NCBI RefSeq assembly: GCF_003116095.1
Contig: NZ_LGRA01000018.1
Location: 953,730 to 1,017,729 of the forward strand
Direction of reading: 5' to 3'
Source: Azospirillum sp. TSO35-2
Lineage (GTDB): Bacteria; Pseudomonadota; Alphaproteobacteria; Azospirillales; Azospirillaceae
Length of the DNA: 64,000 nucleotides
Shown: piece after piece, positions 18,768 through 28,217 of the stretch
Layout of the letters: the number at the start of each line of letters is the position of its first letter
Numbering within the stretch: position 1 is the first letter of the stretch
Notes under the pieces: model-generated
Told to the model about the DNA's origin: nothing
Database searches by the model: none
What the model saw: the letters and a program-made list of their open reading frames with translations, nothing else
Position numbers and translations under genes: made by a program

Positions 18768-20654
18768 TCAGTGGTTCAGGCGGAAATGGTGGGCGATCAG
18801 CTCCTTGAAGCTTTTCACCAGGGCCAGACAGTCCTTGAACTGGTCATGGTCGAGCTTGCCCAGCGTCTCCGGCCGGACGAGGTTGTCGATCGCGAGATCG
18901 CCGCCCGTCCCATCCGGTTCGCCGCCGTCCGCTCCCCCACCGTCCGGGGCGTCGACGCGGGCCTTCAGGCGGATGGTCGACAGGATGGTGAAGGCCTCCG
19001 CCAGTTCCGCCGCCAGCTTGCGGTCGAGCGCGCCCATCTCGGCCAGCGTCTGGATGCGCTCCACCGTGTTGGTTTCGGCCAGGTGCTTTTCCAGCGCCAG
19101 CGCGCGCACGCCGTGGACGATGGGGAAGATGCCGGCCTTCTTGATGTCGACCGGCTCGGCCCGGCGCCGTTCGAACAGCGTGGCGAACAGGCCCGACGGC
19201 GTGTCGAACGACAGGGTCGGGCGGGCGAATTGGGTGAAGAACATCTGGTTGTCCTGCAGCCGGCTCAGCAGATAGCCCTTCGCCTCGTCCAGCAGCGACG
19301 CGTCGCCGGCCACCGGGGCGGCGTCGTAGAAGATGGCGAGGTTCATCTGCGCCGCCTCGTCCGGCCGGTGGATCCAGGTGAAGATGGCGTCCTTGTAGCC
19401 GGCGAGCGGCCGGGTCCAGTCCGGGTTCGACACCATGATGTTGCCGGGGCAGGGCGGATAGCCGAACGTGACCAGATGGTGGGTGAAGTCGGCGGCGAAG
19501 GCGGTCAGCCCCGGCCAGTCGAAGCCGTCGCGCAGGATCAGTCCGTTGTCCTGGTCGGTCTTCAGCAGTTGCTCGCCGCGCCCCTCGCTGCCCATGACGA
19601 TCAGGCAGGAATTGGCCAGCAGCTCCGGCGGGGCCAGCAGCTCGAACAGCTTGCGGAAGATGCGGCGGTTCAGTTCGGTCACCAGGTCGGCGATGAAGGC
19701 GACCTTGACGCCGGTGGCGTGCAGCGTGCGGATCAGCGCGACGATGGAGCGGCTGGCCCGGCGCAGGTCGTCCGGGGTCGTCGCCTGCTCCACCTGCACG
19801 CCGATGACCTGGGAGTGGTTGGACAGCACCGCCAGCAGGTCGCTTTGCCCCAACAGCCCGACGATGGCGCCGTTCTCCGTCACCACCACGCGACGCACCG
19901 CGTGCCTGGTCATCAGCACCAGGGCGTTGAACAGCAGGTCGTCGCGATCCAGCGTCAGCAGGTCGTAGCGGGCGAGCGGACCCACCGGGTCGGTCACCGG
20001 CCGGCCGTCCAGCACCACGAGGTCGCGCAGGTCGGTGCCGGTCAGGATGCCGGTGCTCCCGTCGGCGTTGCGGACCAGCACGCTGCTGGCCCGGTTGCGC
20101 TTCATCGCCAGGGCGGCGTCGCGCAGGCTGGCGGCGGCGTCGACGAACAGCGGCGGGTGCAGGTAGGCCTGCCGGATGCGGGCCATGGTCAGGGCCGCCA
20201 TCTCGCGGTTGGAGCGCTCGACGGCGAGATCGCGCATGCGCTGGGCGAAGTCGCCGAGGATCGCCGCGCCGAAGGCCGGGTTGTCGTCGGCCAGCGCGTC
20301 CAGCGCGGCGCGCGGAATCAGGTGGCAGACGCTGTCCTCCGCCGCGATGAAACGGCGGGTGCCGGCCCCGTTGCCGCCGGAACCACCGCCATACAGCGCC
20401 TGGAGGCCGAAGCGGTCGCCCGGCCCATGGACCGCCGCCACCTCGCTGCCGCGGCGCTCCTGCACCGATCCGCGCAGCACGACGAACAGGGCGTCGACCG
20501 GCTCCTCGCGGGTGAGGAGGATGGCGTCGCGCGGGTACAGCGCGACGTCGAGCGCCCCGGCCAGCGTGGCGCGCTGGTCCGCCGTCAGCAGGTCGAAGGG
20601 CGGTCGCGCGAAATCGAAGGCGCCCGGATCGGTGGAGGAGGCGGTGTGCGGCAA
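18768..20654 (-). CDS. CNB-CBS-DUF294 nucleotidyltransferase-like regulator
   Basis: A 628-residue cytoplasmic protein. In order it has a cyclic-nucleotide-binding domain (about 15-130, with LFVVLRGSVQERRG), paired CBS domains (about 150-280), a DUF294 nucleotidyltransferase-like domain containing LIVMGSEGRGEQLLKTDQDNG, and a C-terminal helical domain. This architecture is a known companion of acetate permeases and probably senses nucleotide signals. The frame extends to 20750, but the part above about 20700 overlaps the actP terminator. TTG 20654, preceded by GGAG at 8 bases, is therefore the preferred start; the CNB domain begins shortly after it. Confidence 0.85.
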   Translation of the reverse strand: MPHTASSTDPGAFDFARPPFDLLTADQRATLAGALDVALYPRDAILLTREEPVDALFVVLRGSVQERRGSEVAAVHGPGDRFGLQALYGGGSGGNGAGTRRFIAAEDSVCHLIPRAALDALADDNPAFGAAILGDFAQRMRDLAVERSNREMAALTMARIRQAYLHPPLFVDAAASLRDAALAMKRNRASSVLVRNADGSTGILTGTDLRDLVVLDGRPVTDPVGPLARYDLLTLDRDDLLFNALVLMTRHAVRRVVVTENGAIVGLLGQSDLLAVLSNHSQVIGVQVEQATTPDDLRRASRSIVALIRTLHATGVKVAFIADLVTELNRRIFRKLFELLAPPELLANSCLIVMGSEGRGEQLLKTDQDNGLILRDGFDWPGLTAFAADFTHHLVTFGYPPCPGNIMVSNPDWTRPLAGYKDAIFTWIHRPDEAAQMNLAIFYDAAPVAGDASLLDEAKGYLLSRLQDNQMFFTQFARPTLSFDTPSGLFATLFERRRAEPVDIKKAGIFPIVHGVRALALEKHLAETNTVERIQTLAEMGALDRKLAAELAEAFTILSTIRLKARVDAPDGGGADGGEPDGTGGDLAIDNLVRPETLGKLDHDQFKDCLALVKSFKELIAHHFRLNH

Positions 20655-20702
20655 GGGGCGGCTCCGTCGCGAAAGATTGGGCGGGGCGAAGGCTGGGCAC
20701 GG

Positions 20703-20739
20703 CAAAAAGAAACGCCCCCGGATCTGTCCGGGGGCGTTT
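20703..20739 (-). terminator. Rho-independent terminator of yjcH-actP
   Basis: AAACGCCCCCGGA (20710-20722) and TCCGGGGGCGTTT (20727-20739) form a perfect 13-bp stem with a 4-base loop. On the minus strand it is followed by CTTTTTGCC, a good U-tract. It lies 122 bases after the actP stop codon and before the most likely start of the DUF294 gene. Confidence 0.85.
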
Positions 20740-20860
20740 TCAGGATACACCCGCCGGGCCGGAGGCCGGAAGCGGGTGCGACACTTGGCAGCGCAGCCTT
20801 CACGCGAAGGCCAAAGGGGGGAAGGGCGCGGTGCGAGGCACGCCCTTCCCGTTCCGCCTC

Positions 20861-22582
20861 TTAGTGGGCGGAAGCCCCTTCGGCGCCCAGGCCGGTCTGC
20901 GACCGGATGTACTGGGCTTCAAACGCGCGGCGCTCCTTCTGGGCCTGCTCGCTGTTGTCGGTGATCGAGAAGAACCAGATACCGGCGAAGGCGAGCGGGA
21001 TGGTGAAGAAGCCGGGGTTGTCGTACGGGAAGATCGCCGCCGGGTTGCCCAGCACGGCCTTCCACACGGTCGGGCCCAGCACCAGCAGGACGATCGCCGA
21101 GATCAGGCCGAGCGCACCGCCCATCACCGCACCGCGGGTGGTCATCTTGCCCCAGAACATCGACATCAGCAGGATCGGGAAGTTGGCCGAGGCGGCGATG
21201 ACGAAGGCAAGACCGACCATGAAGGCGACGTTCTGGTTCTCGAACGCGACGCCCAGGATGATCGAGACGATGCCGATGACGACCGTGGTGATCTTCGACA
21301 CGCGGATTTCGTCGGCCTCGTTGGCGCGGCCCTTGGCGAAGACCGAGGCGTAGAGGTCATGGGAGACCGCCGAGGCGCCGGCCAGCGTCAGGCCGGCAAC
21401 CACCGCCAGGATGGTGGCGAAGGCAACCGCCGAGATGAAGCCGTAGAACAGGTCGCCGCCGACCGCATGGGCGGTGTGGATGGCCGCCATGTTGGTGCCG
21501 CCGATGATCGCGGTGATCGCCGCCTTGGCACCGGCCGCCGGGCCGGCCGTCAGGAACGGGTAGGCACCGTTGGCGTCGGGGGCCAGGATCATCAGGATGG
21601 CGCCGAAGCCGATGATGAAGGTCAGGATGTAGAAGTAGCCGATGAAGCCGGTGGCGTAGAAGACCGACTTGCGGGCTTCCTTGGCGTCGGACACCGTGAA
21701 GAAGCGCATCAGGATGTGCGGCAGGCCGGCGGTGCCGAACATCAGGGCCATGCCCAGCGAGATCGCCGAGATCGGGTCGGACACCAGCGTGCCGGGCGAC
21801 ATGATCGCCAGACCCTTCGGGTGGATGTCGACGGCGGCCTTGAACATCGCCTCGGGGCTGAAGCCGAACTTGGCGAGGATCATGAAGGCCATGAAGGAGG
21901 CGCCGGACAGCAGCATCACCGCCTTGATGATCTGCACCCAGGTGGTGGCCAGCATGCCGCCGAAGGTGACGTAGCCGATCATCAGCACGCCGACGAGGAT
22001 GACGGCGACCAGATAGTCGAGGCCGAACAGCAGCTGGATCAGCTTGCCGGCGCCGACCATCTGGGCGATCAGGTAGAAGGTCACCGTGGCCAGCGAGCCG
22101 CAGGCCGACAGGGTGCGGATCGGGGTCTGCTGGAAGCGGTAGGACGCGACGTCGGCGAAGGTGTACTTGCCCAGGTTGCGCAGCCGCTCGGCGATCAGGA
22201 ACAGCACGATCGGCCAGCCGACCAGCCAGCCCACCGAGTAGATCAGGCCGTCGAAGCCCGACGCGTAGACGAGGCCGGCGATGCCCAGGAACGAGGCCGC
22301 CGACATGTAGTCGCCGGCGATGGCCAGACCGTTCTGGAAGCCGGTGATGCCGCCGCCGGCGGCGTAGAAGTCCTTGGCCGACTTGGTGCGGCGGGCCGCC
22401 CAGTAGGTGATGCCCAGGGTGAACAGCACGAAGGCCAGGAACATCAGGATGGCCGACCAGTTGGTCGCCTGCTTCTGCACCGAGCCGCCGATGGCGTCGG
22501 CCATGGCGCCGGTGGGCAGCAGCAGCGCCGCCCCGGTGGCGGCGGCCGTGACGGCCGCGATGCGGGTGTGGATGGCGCGCAT
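20861..22582 (-). CDS. actP: Cation/acetate symporter ActP
   Basis: A 573-residue sodium:solute symporter family protein with a cleavable-looking N-terminal signal (ending near GAMADA) and about 13 membrane helices. Typical blocks are [46 protein letters not shown] and [19 protein letters not shown]. ActP imports acetate and other short monocarboxylates with a cation across the inner membrane. The ATG at 22582 overlaps the yjcH stop by one base (TGATG), which points to translational coupling. The downstream DUF294 and exonuclease-fold genes form the usual accessory pair. Confidence 0.93.
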   Translation of the reverse strand: MRAIHTRIAAVTAAATGAALLLPTGAMADAIGGSVQKQATNWSAILMFLAFVLFTLGITYWAARRTKSAKDFYAAGGGITGFQNGLAIAGDYMSAASFLGIAGLVYASGFDGLIYSVGWLVGWPIVLFLIAERLRNLGKYTFADVASYRFQQTPIRTLSACGSLATVTFYLIAQMVGAGKLIQLLFGLDYLVAVILVGVLMIGYVTFGGMLATTWVQIIKAVMLLSGASFMAFMILAKFGFSPEAMFKAAVDIHPKGLAIMSPGTLVSDPISAISLGMALMFGTAGLPHILMRFFTVSDAKEARKSVFYATGFIGYFYILTFIIGFGAILMILAPDANGAYPFLTAGPAAGAKAAITAIIGGTNMAAIHTAHAVGGDLFYGFISAVAFATILAVVAGLTLAGASAVSHDLYASVFAKGRANEADEIRVSKITTVVIGIVSIILGVAFENQNVAFMVGLAFVIAASANFPILLMSMFWGKMTTRGAVMGGALGLISAIVLLVLGPTVWKAVLGNPAAIFPYDNPGFFTIPLAFAGIWFFSITDNSEQAQKERRAFEAQYIRSQTGLGAEGASAH

Positions 22583-22884
22583 CACTTCGATTCCTCCAGG
22601 ATCTGGCGGTTCATCTCGTCGAATTCGCCGTTCGCCCGGTGAACGTAGATGCCGGTCAGGATGAAGGCGGACACGATGGTGAAGACGCCGATGGGAATGC
22701 CCCAGGTCGTCACACCGGAACCGATCGGCGTGCCCAGGAACTGCTTCCCGAAAGCGACCAGCAGGATGAAACCGAAATAGATGACGAGCATAGCGATCGA
22801 CAAAGTCCAGGCGAAGGCGGACCGCTTGGCCACCAGCTCCTGGAACTTCGGATTGTTCACAATCCGTTGTGCATTTTGATTCAT
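22582..22884 (-). CDS. yjcH: DUF485 small membrane protein (YjcH-like)
   Basis: The 100-residue product has two membrane helices (about 25-47 and 64-84), with the family pattern [19 protein letters not shown] and [23 protein letters not shown]485/YjcH proteins are encoded next to ActP and are thought to help the symporter; the mechanism is not established. It is the first gene of the operon, with an FNR-like box 123 bases before its start and a one-base overlap with actP. Confidence 0.9.
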   Translation of the reverse strand: MNQNAQRIVNNPKFQELVAKRSAFAWTLSIAMLVIYFGFILLVAFGKQFLGTPIGSGVTTWGIPIGVFTIVSAFILTGIYVHRANGEFDEMNRQILEESK

Positions 22885-23244
22885 GTGCGTCCCCTCATCG
22901 AGTGCCGAGCGATTGTTCGACGGCTTTGAGACACTCGGGCTGTTCCGTCCGGGCGGGAGCGTCCGGGAATGTCCCTTATTCCTACGCCCTTGACCTGCCC
23001 AATTGTTTGATACAGATCATTGTTGGGCGCACCCCCTACCTTGGTCGATGGGCAATCCGCCGGCCACCGCCCGGCCACCACCCGGCCGGCGCCGCGGCGG
23101 GGGAAAACCGAACGCCGCCAACAGCCTGGGCCGAAATGCGAAAGGCGCCCCCGTCGCCGGGCGCGCCTTGCAAATCGTCAGCTTTTCGGAAAGTTTCCTT
23201 CGGAATCGATCGCCCCGCCGTCACTTGGCCGGGGCGGGGACGGG
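22885..23244. other. Promoter region of yjcH-actP
   Basis: This 360-base gap lies between the yjcH start and the end of the DUF1178 gene, both on the minus strand. The part near 22975-23025 is lower in GC and carries the FNR-like site. CCCCGCC (23213-23219) and GGCGGGG (23233-23239) can form a hairpin after the DUF1178 gene. No coding frame with family features was found. Confidence 0.5.
23007..23020 (-). promoter_or_regulatory. FNR/FixK-like box upstream of yjcH-actP
   Basis: TTGATACAGATCAT matches the FNR/FixK consensus TTGAT-N4-ATCAA at nine of ten fixed positions. It lies 123 bases upstream of the yjcH ATG in a locally AT-richer stretch. Regulation of acetate uptake by an oxygen- or redox-responsive Crp/FNR protein is inferred from this match only. 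Confidence 0.5.
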
Positions 23245-23814
23245 TCAGGAATCGGTGCGCGGGATCCAGGGGATGCGGTGAAATGTCACACCCTCTTCAT
23301 TGAGTTCGGCGACCTCCTCCTCCGACGCCTCGCCGTAGATGCCGCGCGGGTCGGACTCGCCGTAATGGATGCGGCGGGCCTCCTCGGCGAACTGGTCGCC
23401 GACATAGTCGCAGTTCTTCTCGACGCTGCGGCGGACCTCGGTCAACTGCCGCATCACCTCGGCCACCGCCTCGCGCTGGGCGTCGTTCAGCGTCGGCGGC
23501 AGGGCGGCCATCATGTCGGCCGGCGCCAGCGCCGGCGCCGGTATCGGGACCGGCAGCGCCGGCGCGGCGGCGGGCGCCACGGCGGCGGGCGCACCGGCGT
23601 TGGCTGCCGCCGCTGCCTGCTCCTGCGCGCGGTCGGCGGCCTTGGCCACGCCCCTGGCGATCCGCGGGGCCATCGGCGCCTTGGCGACGACGGTGTCGCC
23701 GCAGATCGGGCAGGCGATCTGGTGGGCCGCCGCCTGCTCGTCATAGGCGGCGCCGTTGCGGAACCACGCCTCGAACCGATGGTCGGACGAACATTTCAAC
23801 GCGAAGAGGATCAT
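23245..23814 (-). CDS. DUF1178 family protein
   Basis: A 189-residue protein that starts with MILFALKCSSDHRFEAWFRN and continues with a CPICG pair, the signature of DUF1178, a zinc-ribbon-like family of unknown function common in proteobacteria. The middle is a low-complexity Ala/Pro/Val linker (about 65-110). The C-terminal part with EVMRQLTEVRRSVEKNCDYVG and EEARRIHYGE is well conserved in the family. ATG 23814 is chosen over an upstream frame extension because the family starts exactly there. In alphaproteobacteria it is often near grxC and a nitrilase, as here. Confidence 0.9.
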   Translation of the reverse strand: MILFALKCSSDHRFEAWFRNGAAYDEQAAAHQIACPICGDTVVAKAPMAPRIARGVAKAADRAQEQAAAAANAGAPAAVAPAAAPALPVPIPAPALAPADMMAALPPTLNDAQREAVAEVMRQLTEVRRSVEKNCDYVGDQFAEEARRIHYGESDPRGIYGEASEEEVAELNEEGVTFHRIPWIPRTDS

Positions 23815-24005
23815 GTCCCCACAAGCCCCAAGAACTACCGGCAAAGGAATGGTCGAAAGCCCGGGCGCCGAACCGGGTTGCGGCGCGACTCGGGAACGGC
23901 CTTAATTCAGCACGCCCGGGCCGCGCCGTCAAACGCCGGACGGGGTTGTCTTCCATTCCGGCCGCTCAATCCACCCGTTCGATCATGGTTCCAGAGGGTC
24001 CGCCG

Positions 24006-24611
24006 ATGCCGTCCACCTCGCCTTTGCCAACCCCGTCCTCCGGTCCACCGTCCCCGCCGTCGCCCTGGGTGGTGCGCTTCGCCCCGCTGGTCCGCGCCGG
24101 CGGCGAGGTGCTCGACCTCGCCTGCGGTGGCGGGCGGCATCTGCGGCTGTTCCGCGACCGCGGCCACCCGGTGGTCGGGCTGGACCGCAACCTCGGCGGC
24201 GTCGCCGACCTGGACGGCGCCGACGGGGTGACGCTGGTGCAGGCCGACCTGGAGACCGGCACCCAGACCGGCACCCTCGGGCCGCTGCCGGAGGATCAGC
24301 GCTTTGCCGGGATCGTCGTCGCCAACTACCTGCACCGCCCGCTGTTCCCGGCGATCCTGGCGGCGCTGGAGCCCGGCGGCGTCCTGATCTACGAGACCTT
24401 CGCCGCCGGCAACGCCCGTTTCGGCCGCCCGTCCTCGCCCGATTTCCTGCTGCGCAGCGGCGAGTTGCTGGAGGTCGTCCGTGACCGCCTGACGGTGGTC
24501 GCCTTCGAGCAGGGCGAGGTAACGGCGCCGAAGCCGGCGGTCATCCAGCGCCTCTGTGCGATGCGGGACGCGGTGGAGGGGGGGGCCGGCGTGCCGCTGC
24601 CCCCTCCCTGA
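24006..24611 (+). CDS. Small SAM-dependent methyltransferase
   Basis: The 201-residue protein has a short Pro/Ser-rich N-terminus, then a methyltransferase fold with motif I VLDLACGGGRHLRLFRDRG, motif II VVGLDRN and motif IV GIVVANYLHRPLFPAIL. The GGVLIYETFAAGNARFGRP block resembles the TehB/tellurite-resistance-like methyltransferases. The target is unknown. ATG 24006 is preferred because AGAGGG lies 8 bases upstream. An in-frame ATG at 23985 is possible. It is divergent from the DUF1178 gene. Confidence 0.85.
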   Translation: MPSTSPLPTPSSGPPSPPSPWVVRFAPLVRAGGEVLDLACGGGRHLRLFRDRGHPVVGLDRNLGGVADLDGADGVTLVQADLETGTQTGTLGPLPEDQRFAGIVVANYLHRPLFPAILAALEPGGVLIYETFAAGNARFGRPSSPDFLLRSGELLEVVRDRLTVVAFEQGEVTAPKPAVIQRLCAMRDAVEGGAGVPLPPP

Positions 24612-24631
24612 CCGCCGGAACGCGCCGTCTC

Positions 24632-25471
24632 TCAGAACCCGAGGCGCTCCACCTCGAAAGCGCGGTCGTGGGTCAGTGACGGGACCATGCCGCGCGCCTC
24701 GGCGACGCGGTCGAGGTCGAGGTCGGCGACGATGAACCCAACGTCGCTGCCGGCATCGGCCAGCACCTCGCCCCAGGGGGCGATCAGCAGGGAGTGGCCG
24801 TAGGTCTGGCGGCCCTCGTCGTGGGTGCCGGTCTGGGCCGGGGCGACGACGAAGCAGCCGGTCTCGATGGCGCGGGCGCGCAGCAGCGTGTGCCAGTGCG
24901 CCCGGCCGGTCGGCACGGTGAAGGCGGCCGGCGCGGTGAGGATCATCGCCCCCGCCTTGGCCAGCGCCCGGTGCAGATAGGGGAAGCGCACGTCGTAGCA
25001 GATGGTCAGGCCGACGCCGCCCCAGGGGGTGTTGGCGACCACCGCGCGTTCGCCCGGCCGGAAGGTGGCGGATTCGCGGTAGACCTCGCCGTCCTTCAGC
25101 GTGACGTCGAACATGTGGATCTTGTCGTAATGGGCGACGATCCGGCCTTCGGCGTCGTACAGATAGCTGCGGTTGGCGATCCGCTGCTCGTCCAGCAGGA
25201 CATGCAGCGTGCCGCCCAGGATCCAGGCCCCGGTTTCCCGCGCCAGATCGGCGAAGAAGGGGATGCCGGGATGCTCCGCCTCGGTCCGCACCCGCTCCAT
25301 CGTCTTGGCGCGACCCTGGACGACCCAGCCGACATTCTCCGGCAGGGTGATGAACTCCGCCCCGGCGTCGCGCGCGCGGCGGACGAGGTCGCCCGCCGCG
25401 CGCAGGTTCGGCTCCAGCTCGGTGCCGGCGTTCACCTGGACGCAAGCCGCCTTCACGACGCTGCCGCTCAT
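24632..25471 (-). CDS. Nitrilase-superfamily amidase (Nit1/omega-amidase type)
   Basis: A 279-residue carbon-nitrogen hydrolase. The catalytic triad is visible: Glu in [11 protein letters not shown], Lys in [10 protein letters not shown], and Cys in [13 protein letters not shown]. The closest group by motifs is Nit1-like deaminated-glutathione amidase, a repair enzyme for by-products of transamination, though omega-amidase remains possible. Its ATG overlaps the grxC stop codon by four bases (ATGA), so the two genes are translationally coupled. The pairing fits a glutathione-related role. Confidence 0.9.
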   Translation of the reverse strand: MSGSVVKAACVQVNAGTELEPNLRAAGDLVRRARDAGAEFITLPENVGWVVQGRAKTMERVRTEAEHPGIPFFADLARETGAWILGGTLHVLLDEQRIANRSYLYDAEGRIVAHYDKIHMFDVTLKDGEVYRESATFRPGERAVVANTPWGGVGLTICYDVRFPYLHRALAKAGAMILTAPAAFTVPTGRAHWHTLLRARAIETGCFVVAPAQTGTHDEGRQTYGHSLLIAPWGEVLADAGSDVGFIVADLDLDRVAEARGMVPSLTHDRAFEVERLGF

Positions 25472-25731
25472 GCCGCGATGCCCAGCAGCGGGTCGAGCTT
25501 GCCGGCGCGGTCCAGCGCGTGGATGTCGTCGCTGCCGCCGTAGGGCTTCCCGTCGATGAAGATCTGCGGGACGGTGGTCCGGCCCTCCGACCGCTCGATC
25601 ATCTCGCTGCGGCGGCCCGGCTGGACGTAGAGGTCGATTTCCTCGTAGCGGACGCCCTTGCGGTCGAGCAGGCTCTTGGCCCGCATGCAGTAGGGACAGA
25701 AGGGCGTGGTGTAGATGACGACGTCGGCCAT
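25468..25731 (-). CDS. grxC: Glutaredoxin 3
   Basis: An 87-residue dithiol glutaredoxin, with the active site TTPFCPYCMRAKSLL, the TVPQIFIDG cis-Pro loop and the GGSDDIHALD glutathione-binding element. It reduces protein disulfides and glutathione mixed disulfides in the cytoplasm, using glutathione. It is the first gene of a two-gene unit with the nitrilase, overlapping it by four bases. Length and motifs are typical. Confidence 0.96.
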   Translation of the reverse strand: MADVVIYTTPFCPYCMRAKSLLDRKGVRYEEIDLYVQPGRRSEMIERSEGRTTVPQIFIDGKPYGGSDDIHALDRAGKLDPLLGIAA

Positions 25732-25845
25732 GCCTCGGCGCTCCTCGTGGACGTGGAATGACTATAAAGTCAACCCATCAGCCACGCCAGACGTTGCACC
25801 CCGCCTTCCACGCCGGTCAGCGTTTCACACCCCGAGGCCCCAGTC

Positions 25846-27486
25846 TCACATCGCCGCCGCCCGGCGGCCGAACAGGGCGCGGAGCTTGCGGCCGATGGCG
25901 CCGCCCAGCATGCCGTGGCTGCCTTCCGCCCTGGGGAACCAGTCGGGGGCGTCGGTCTGGAAGCGGCGGACGACGTGGACGAAGGCGTCGACGACCCGCG
26001 GGTCGAAATCGCGCCCCGACCGCTCGATGATCCAGGCGATGGCGTCCTCCACCAGCCAGGCGCCGCGGTATTGCCGGCGGGTGATCAGCGCGTCGAACAC
26101 GTCGGCCACCGCGGTGATGCGGGCGCTGATCGGGATGGCGTCGCCCTTCAGCCCTTCCCGATAGCCGGAGCCGTCGTAGCGCTCGTGGTGGCAGCGCGCG
26201 ATCTCCGCCGCGATGGACAGCAGCGACCGGCCGCGCAGCGGCACCGCCGCTTCGGCCAGGATGCGGTGGCCGATCTCGGTGTGGCGCTGGATCATCTGCA
26301 TGTCGATGCCGGTCAGCTCCCCCGGCATGCCCAGCGTCTCGTCCGACACGCTCAGCATGCCGACGTCGTGCAGCAGGGCGGCCAGCCCGACCTTCTCGAC
26401 GAAGTCGGCGTCCAACTCGTCGCGGAACGCCTCGCGCCGGTGCAGTTCGCGGGCGATGGCGCCGACCAGCCGTTCCATGCGCTGCAGATGGCCGGTCGCC
26501 GCGTTGTCCTTGTATTCGGCGAGCGCGCCCATCGCCAGCACGGTGGCCTTCTGCGAGGTGTTCAGCTCCTCGATCAGCAGGGCGTTCTCGAAGGCGATGG
26601 AGCATTTGTTGCGGAACAGCTCCAGCAACTGCCACTCGCGCGCGGTGCCGTCGTTGCGGCCCTCGACATAGATCATGCCGGTGATGCCGCCGCTGGCGCG
26701 CAGGCGCAGCGCGCAGAAGTCCGGCTCGACGATGGTCTCGCTGCCGGGCGACAGCCGGTCCAGCGCGGCTTCGACCCGCGGTTCGCCCAGCTCCGCCAGA
26801 TCCACGTCCTTCCAGCGGGCGAAGCGGCCGGTGGCGGCGCGCACCCGGATCCTGCGGTCGCGCGGCAGGGTGTCGCCCTGGATGCACAGCAGCGCGTGGT
26901 GCCCGATGCCGAGCAGCCCGACCACGCGCGGCAGGATGTTGGGGAACAGGACGTCGGGGGTGCGCATCTCCAAGAGGCCGGTGGTGGCCACCAGCATGCG
27001 GGCCAGCCCCTTGCGCCCGGCCGCCAGCGCCTGGAGGCCGGCGAAGGTGCGCAGCTGCCCGGCGACCGCGGTGCGCAGCGCGCGCGGCGTCAGCTCTGCC
27101 TTGGGACGCCAGTCGCTGACGTCGTTGGCGGTGATCGCCTCCTCCTCGCTGGCTGCGTCGGGATGGGCGGCGCAGACGACGATGCGGGTGCGTCGGTTGC
27201 CCAGGTCGCGGCGCAGGTGGGCGATCAGCTCCAGCCCGGCGCGGCCGCCTTCCAGCGCGATCTCCAGCAGGATCAGGGCGGTATCGGGATGCTCCTGCAA
27301 CGCCGTGCGCGCCTCGGCGGCGGAGGTGACGGAGTCGAGCGTGACCCCGGCGCCGTCGATCGCCAGCCCGTCGAGCGCGGTGCGGGCCGTGGCCAGAAGC
27401 GCGGGATCGGCATCGACGATCAGGACCCTGAACGGCGGCCTGGCGACCGGTCCGACCGTCCCCGGCCGTGCATCGTCGTGGAGCAT
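25846..27486 (-). CDS. REC-DUF3369-HD-GYP protein with altered signature residues
   Basis: A 546-residue protein with a receiver domain (about 18-140), a DUF3369 region (about 160-310) and an HD-GYP domain (about 330-510). The receiver keeps the acidic pair in VLIVDADP and the Lys in WRPKAEL, but the phospho-acceptor Asp is Glu in LILLEIALEGG. In the HD domain HDxGK reads HDVGM, and the GYP motif reads SGYREGLKG, while HHERYDG is kept. The family hydrolyses cyclic di-GMP. Here activity and phosphorylation control are doubtful. The single-domain regulator upstream at 27596 is on the same strand. Confidence 0.88.
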   Translation of the reverse strand: MLHDDARPGTVGPVARPPFRVLIVDADPALLATARTALDGLAIDGAGVTLDSVTSAAEARTALQEHPDTALILLEIALEGGRAGLELIAHLRRDLGNRRTRIVVCAAHPDAASEEEAITANDVSDWRPKAELTPRALRTAVAGQLRTFAGLQALAAGRKGLARMLVATTGLLEMRTPDVLFPNILPRVVGLLGIGHHALLCIQGDTLPRDRRIRVRAATGRFARWKDVDLAELGEPRVEAALDRLSPGSETIVEPDFCALRLRASGGITGMIYVEGRNDGTAREWQLLELFRNKCSIAFENALLIEELNTSQKATVLAMGALAEYKDNAATGHLQRMERLVGAIARELHRREAFRDELDADFVEKVGLAALLHDVGMLSVSDETLGMPGELTGIDMQMIQRHTEIGHRILAEAAVPLRGRSLLSIAAEIARCHHERYDGSGYREGLKGDAIPISARITAVADVFDALITRRQYRGAWLVEDAIAWIIERSGRDFDPRVVDAFVHVVRRFQTDAPDWFPRAEGSHGMLGGAIGRKLRALFGRRAAAM

Positions 27487-27595
27487 GGCATTCCCACCGG
27501 TTGCGACTCATCGGTGCGCAAGCGCCAAAGTAATCCCATCCCGTTGTTCATTCAACCGAAGACGCCATTGCCGTACAACGGCGGGCCCGTGCCGG

Positions 27596-27970
27596 TCATC
27601 CCGCAACGATGGCGGCCAGAACCTCCGACGCCAGCAGCGACGGGTTGATCGGCTTGGCGATGACGCGGGACACGCCCAGCCGGGCGAAGGCGGCGGCGGT
27701 CAGATCCTGCGGCACCTTGCCGTCGATCGCCGACAGGATCATCACCGGCATCTCCGGGCGCAGGTTGCGCGCCGCCTGGATCACTTCGAACCCGTCGTGC
27801 TGCGGCATGATGATGTCGGTCAGCAGCAGGTCGAAGGGCTGGAAGGACAGCGCCTCGATCGCTTCGACCGCGCCGGCGCACAGCGTCACGTCATGCTCGT
27901 CCCGGGTCAGGATCGCGCGGATCAGGTTGCGCGTGACCGGATCGTCGTCCACCACCAGTATCTTGGCCAT
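27596..27970 (-). CDS. Single-domain response regulator (CheY-like)
   Basis: A 124-residue receiver domain with all key residues: acidic pair in ILVVDDDPVTRN, phospho-Asp in LLLTDIIMPQHDGFE, Ser in VMILSAIDG, and Lys in VIAKPINPSLL. It has no output domain, so it would act by protein contact. ATG 27970 is preferred over 27976 because GAGGGGG then sits at a proper 6-base distance. It lies 109 bases upstream of the HD-GYP gene on the same strand, which makes a functional link possible but unproven. Confidence 0.88.
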   Translation of the reverse strand: MAKILVVDDDPVTRNLIRAILTRDEHDVTLCAGAVEAIEALSFQPFDLLLTDIIMPQHDGFEVIQAARNLRPEMPVMILSAIDGKVPQDLTAAAFARLGVSRVIAKPINPSLLASEVLAAIVAG

Positions 27971-28217
27971 GCCCATCCCCCTCGCGGCCCGTCCCGACCG
28001 TGACGGCGCCAACCTTCGGTATAGCGGGAACCCGGTATTTCTCCAGGATTTGCATCAAATCCGATGGTGCTCCCGGTGCGGCGAAATGTCACGATGCGGG
28101 TGCCGGGCCTCGTGAGAAAGCGGGTCCGATCCGGCCCTCCGGCCTTGGAATGGGCTGTCCCTTTGGGGTAGTGTCCGCCCGCACCCCACGGACCAACCAC
28201 GAGCCGACGCAAGACCG

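Noticed and set aside
20655..20750. N-terminal extension of the DUF294 regulator
   Set aside because: It would translate through the strong actP terminator at 20703-20739. A TTG at 20654 with GGAG upstream is a better start.
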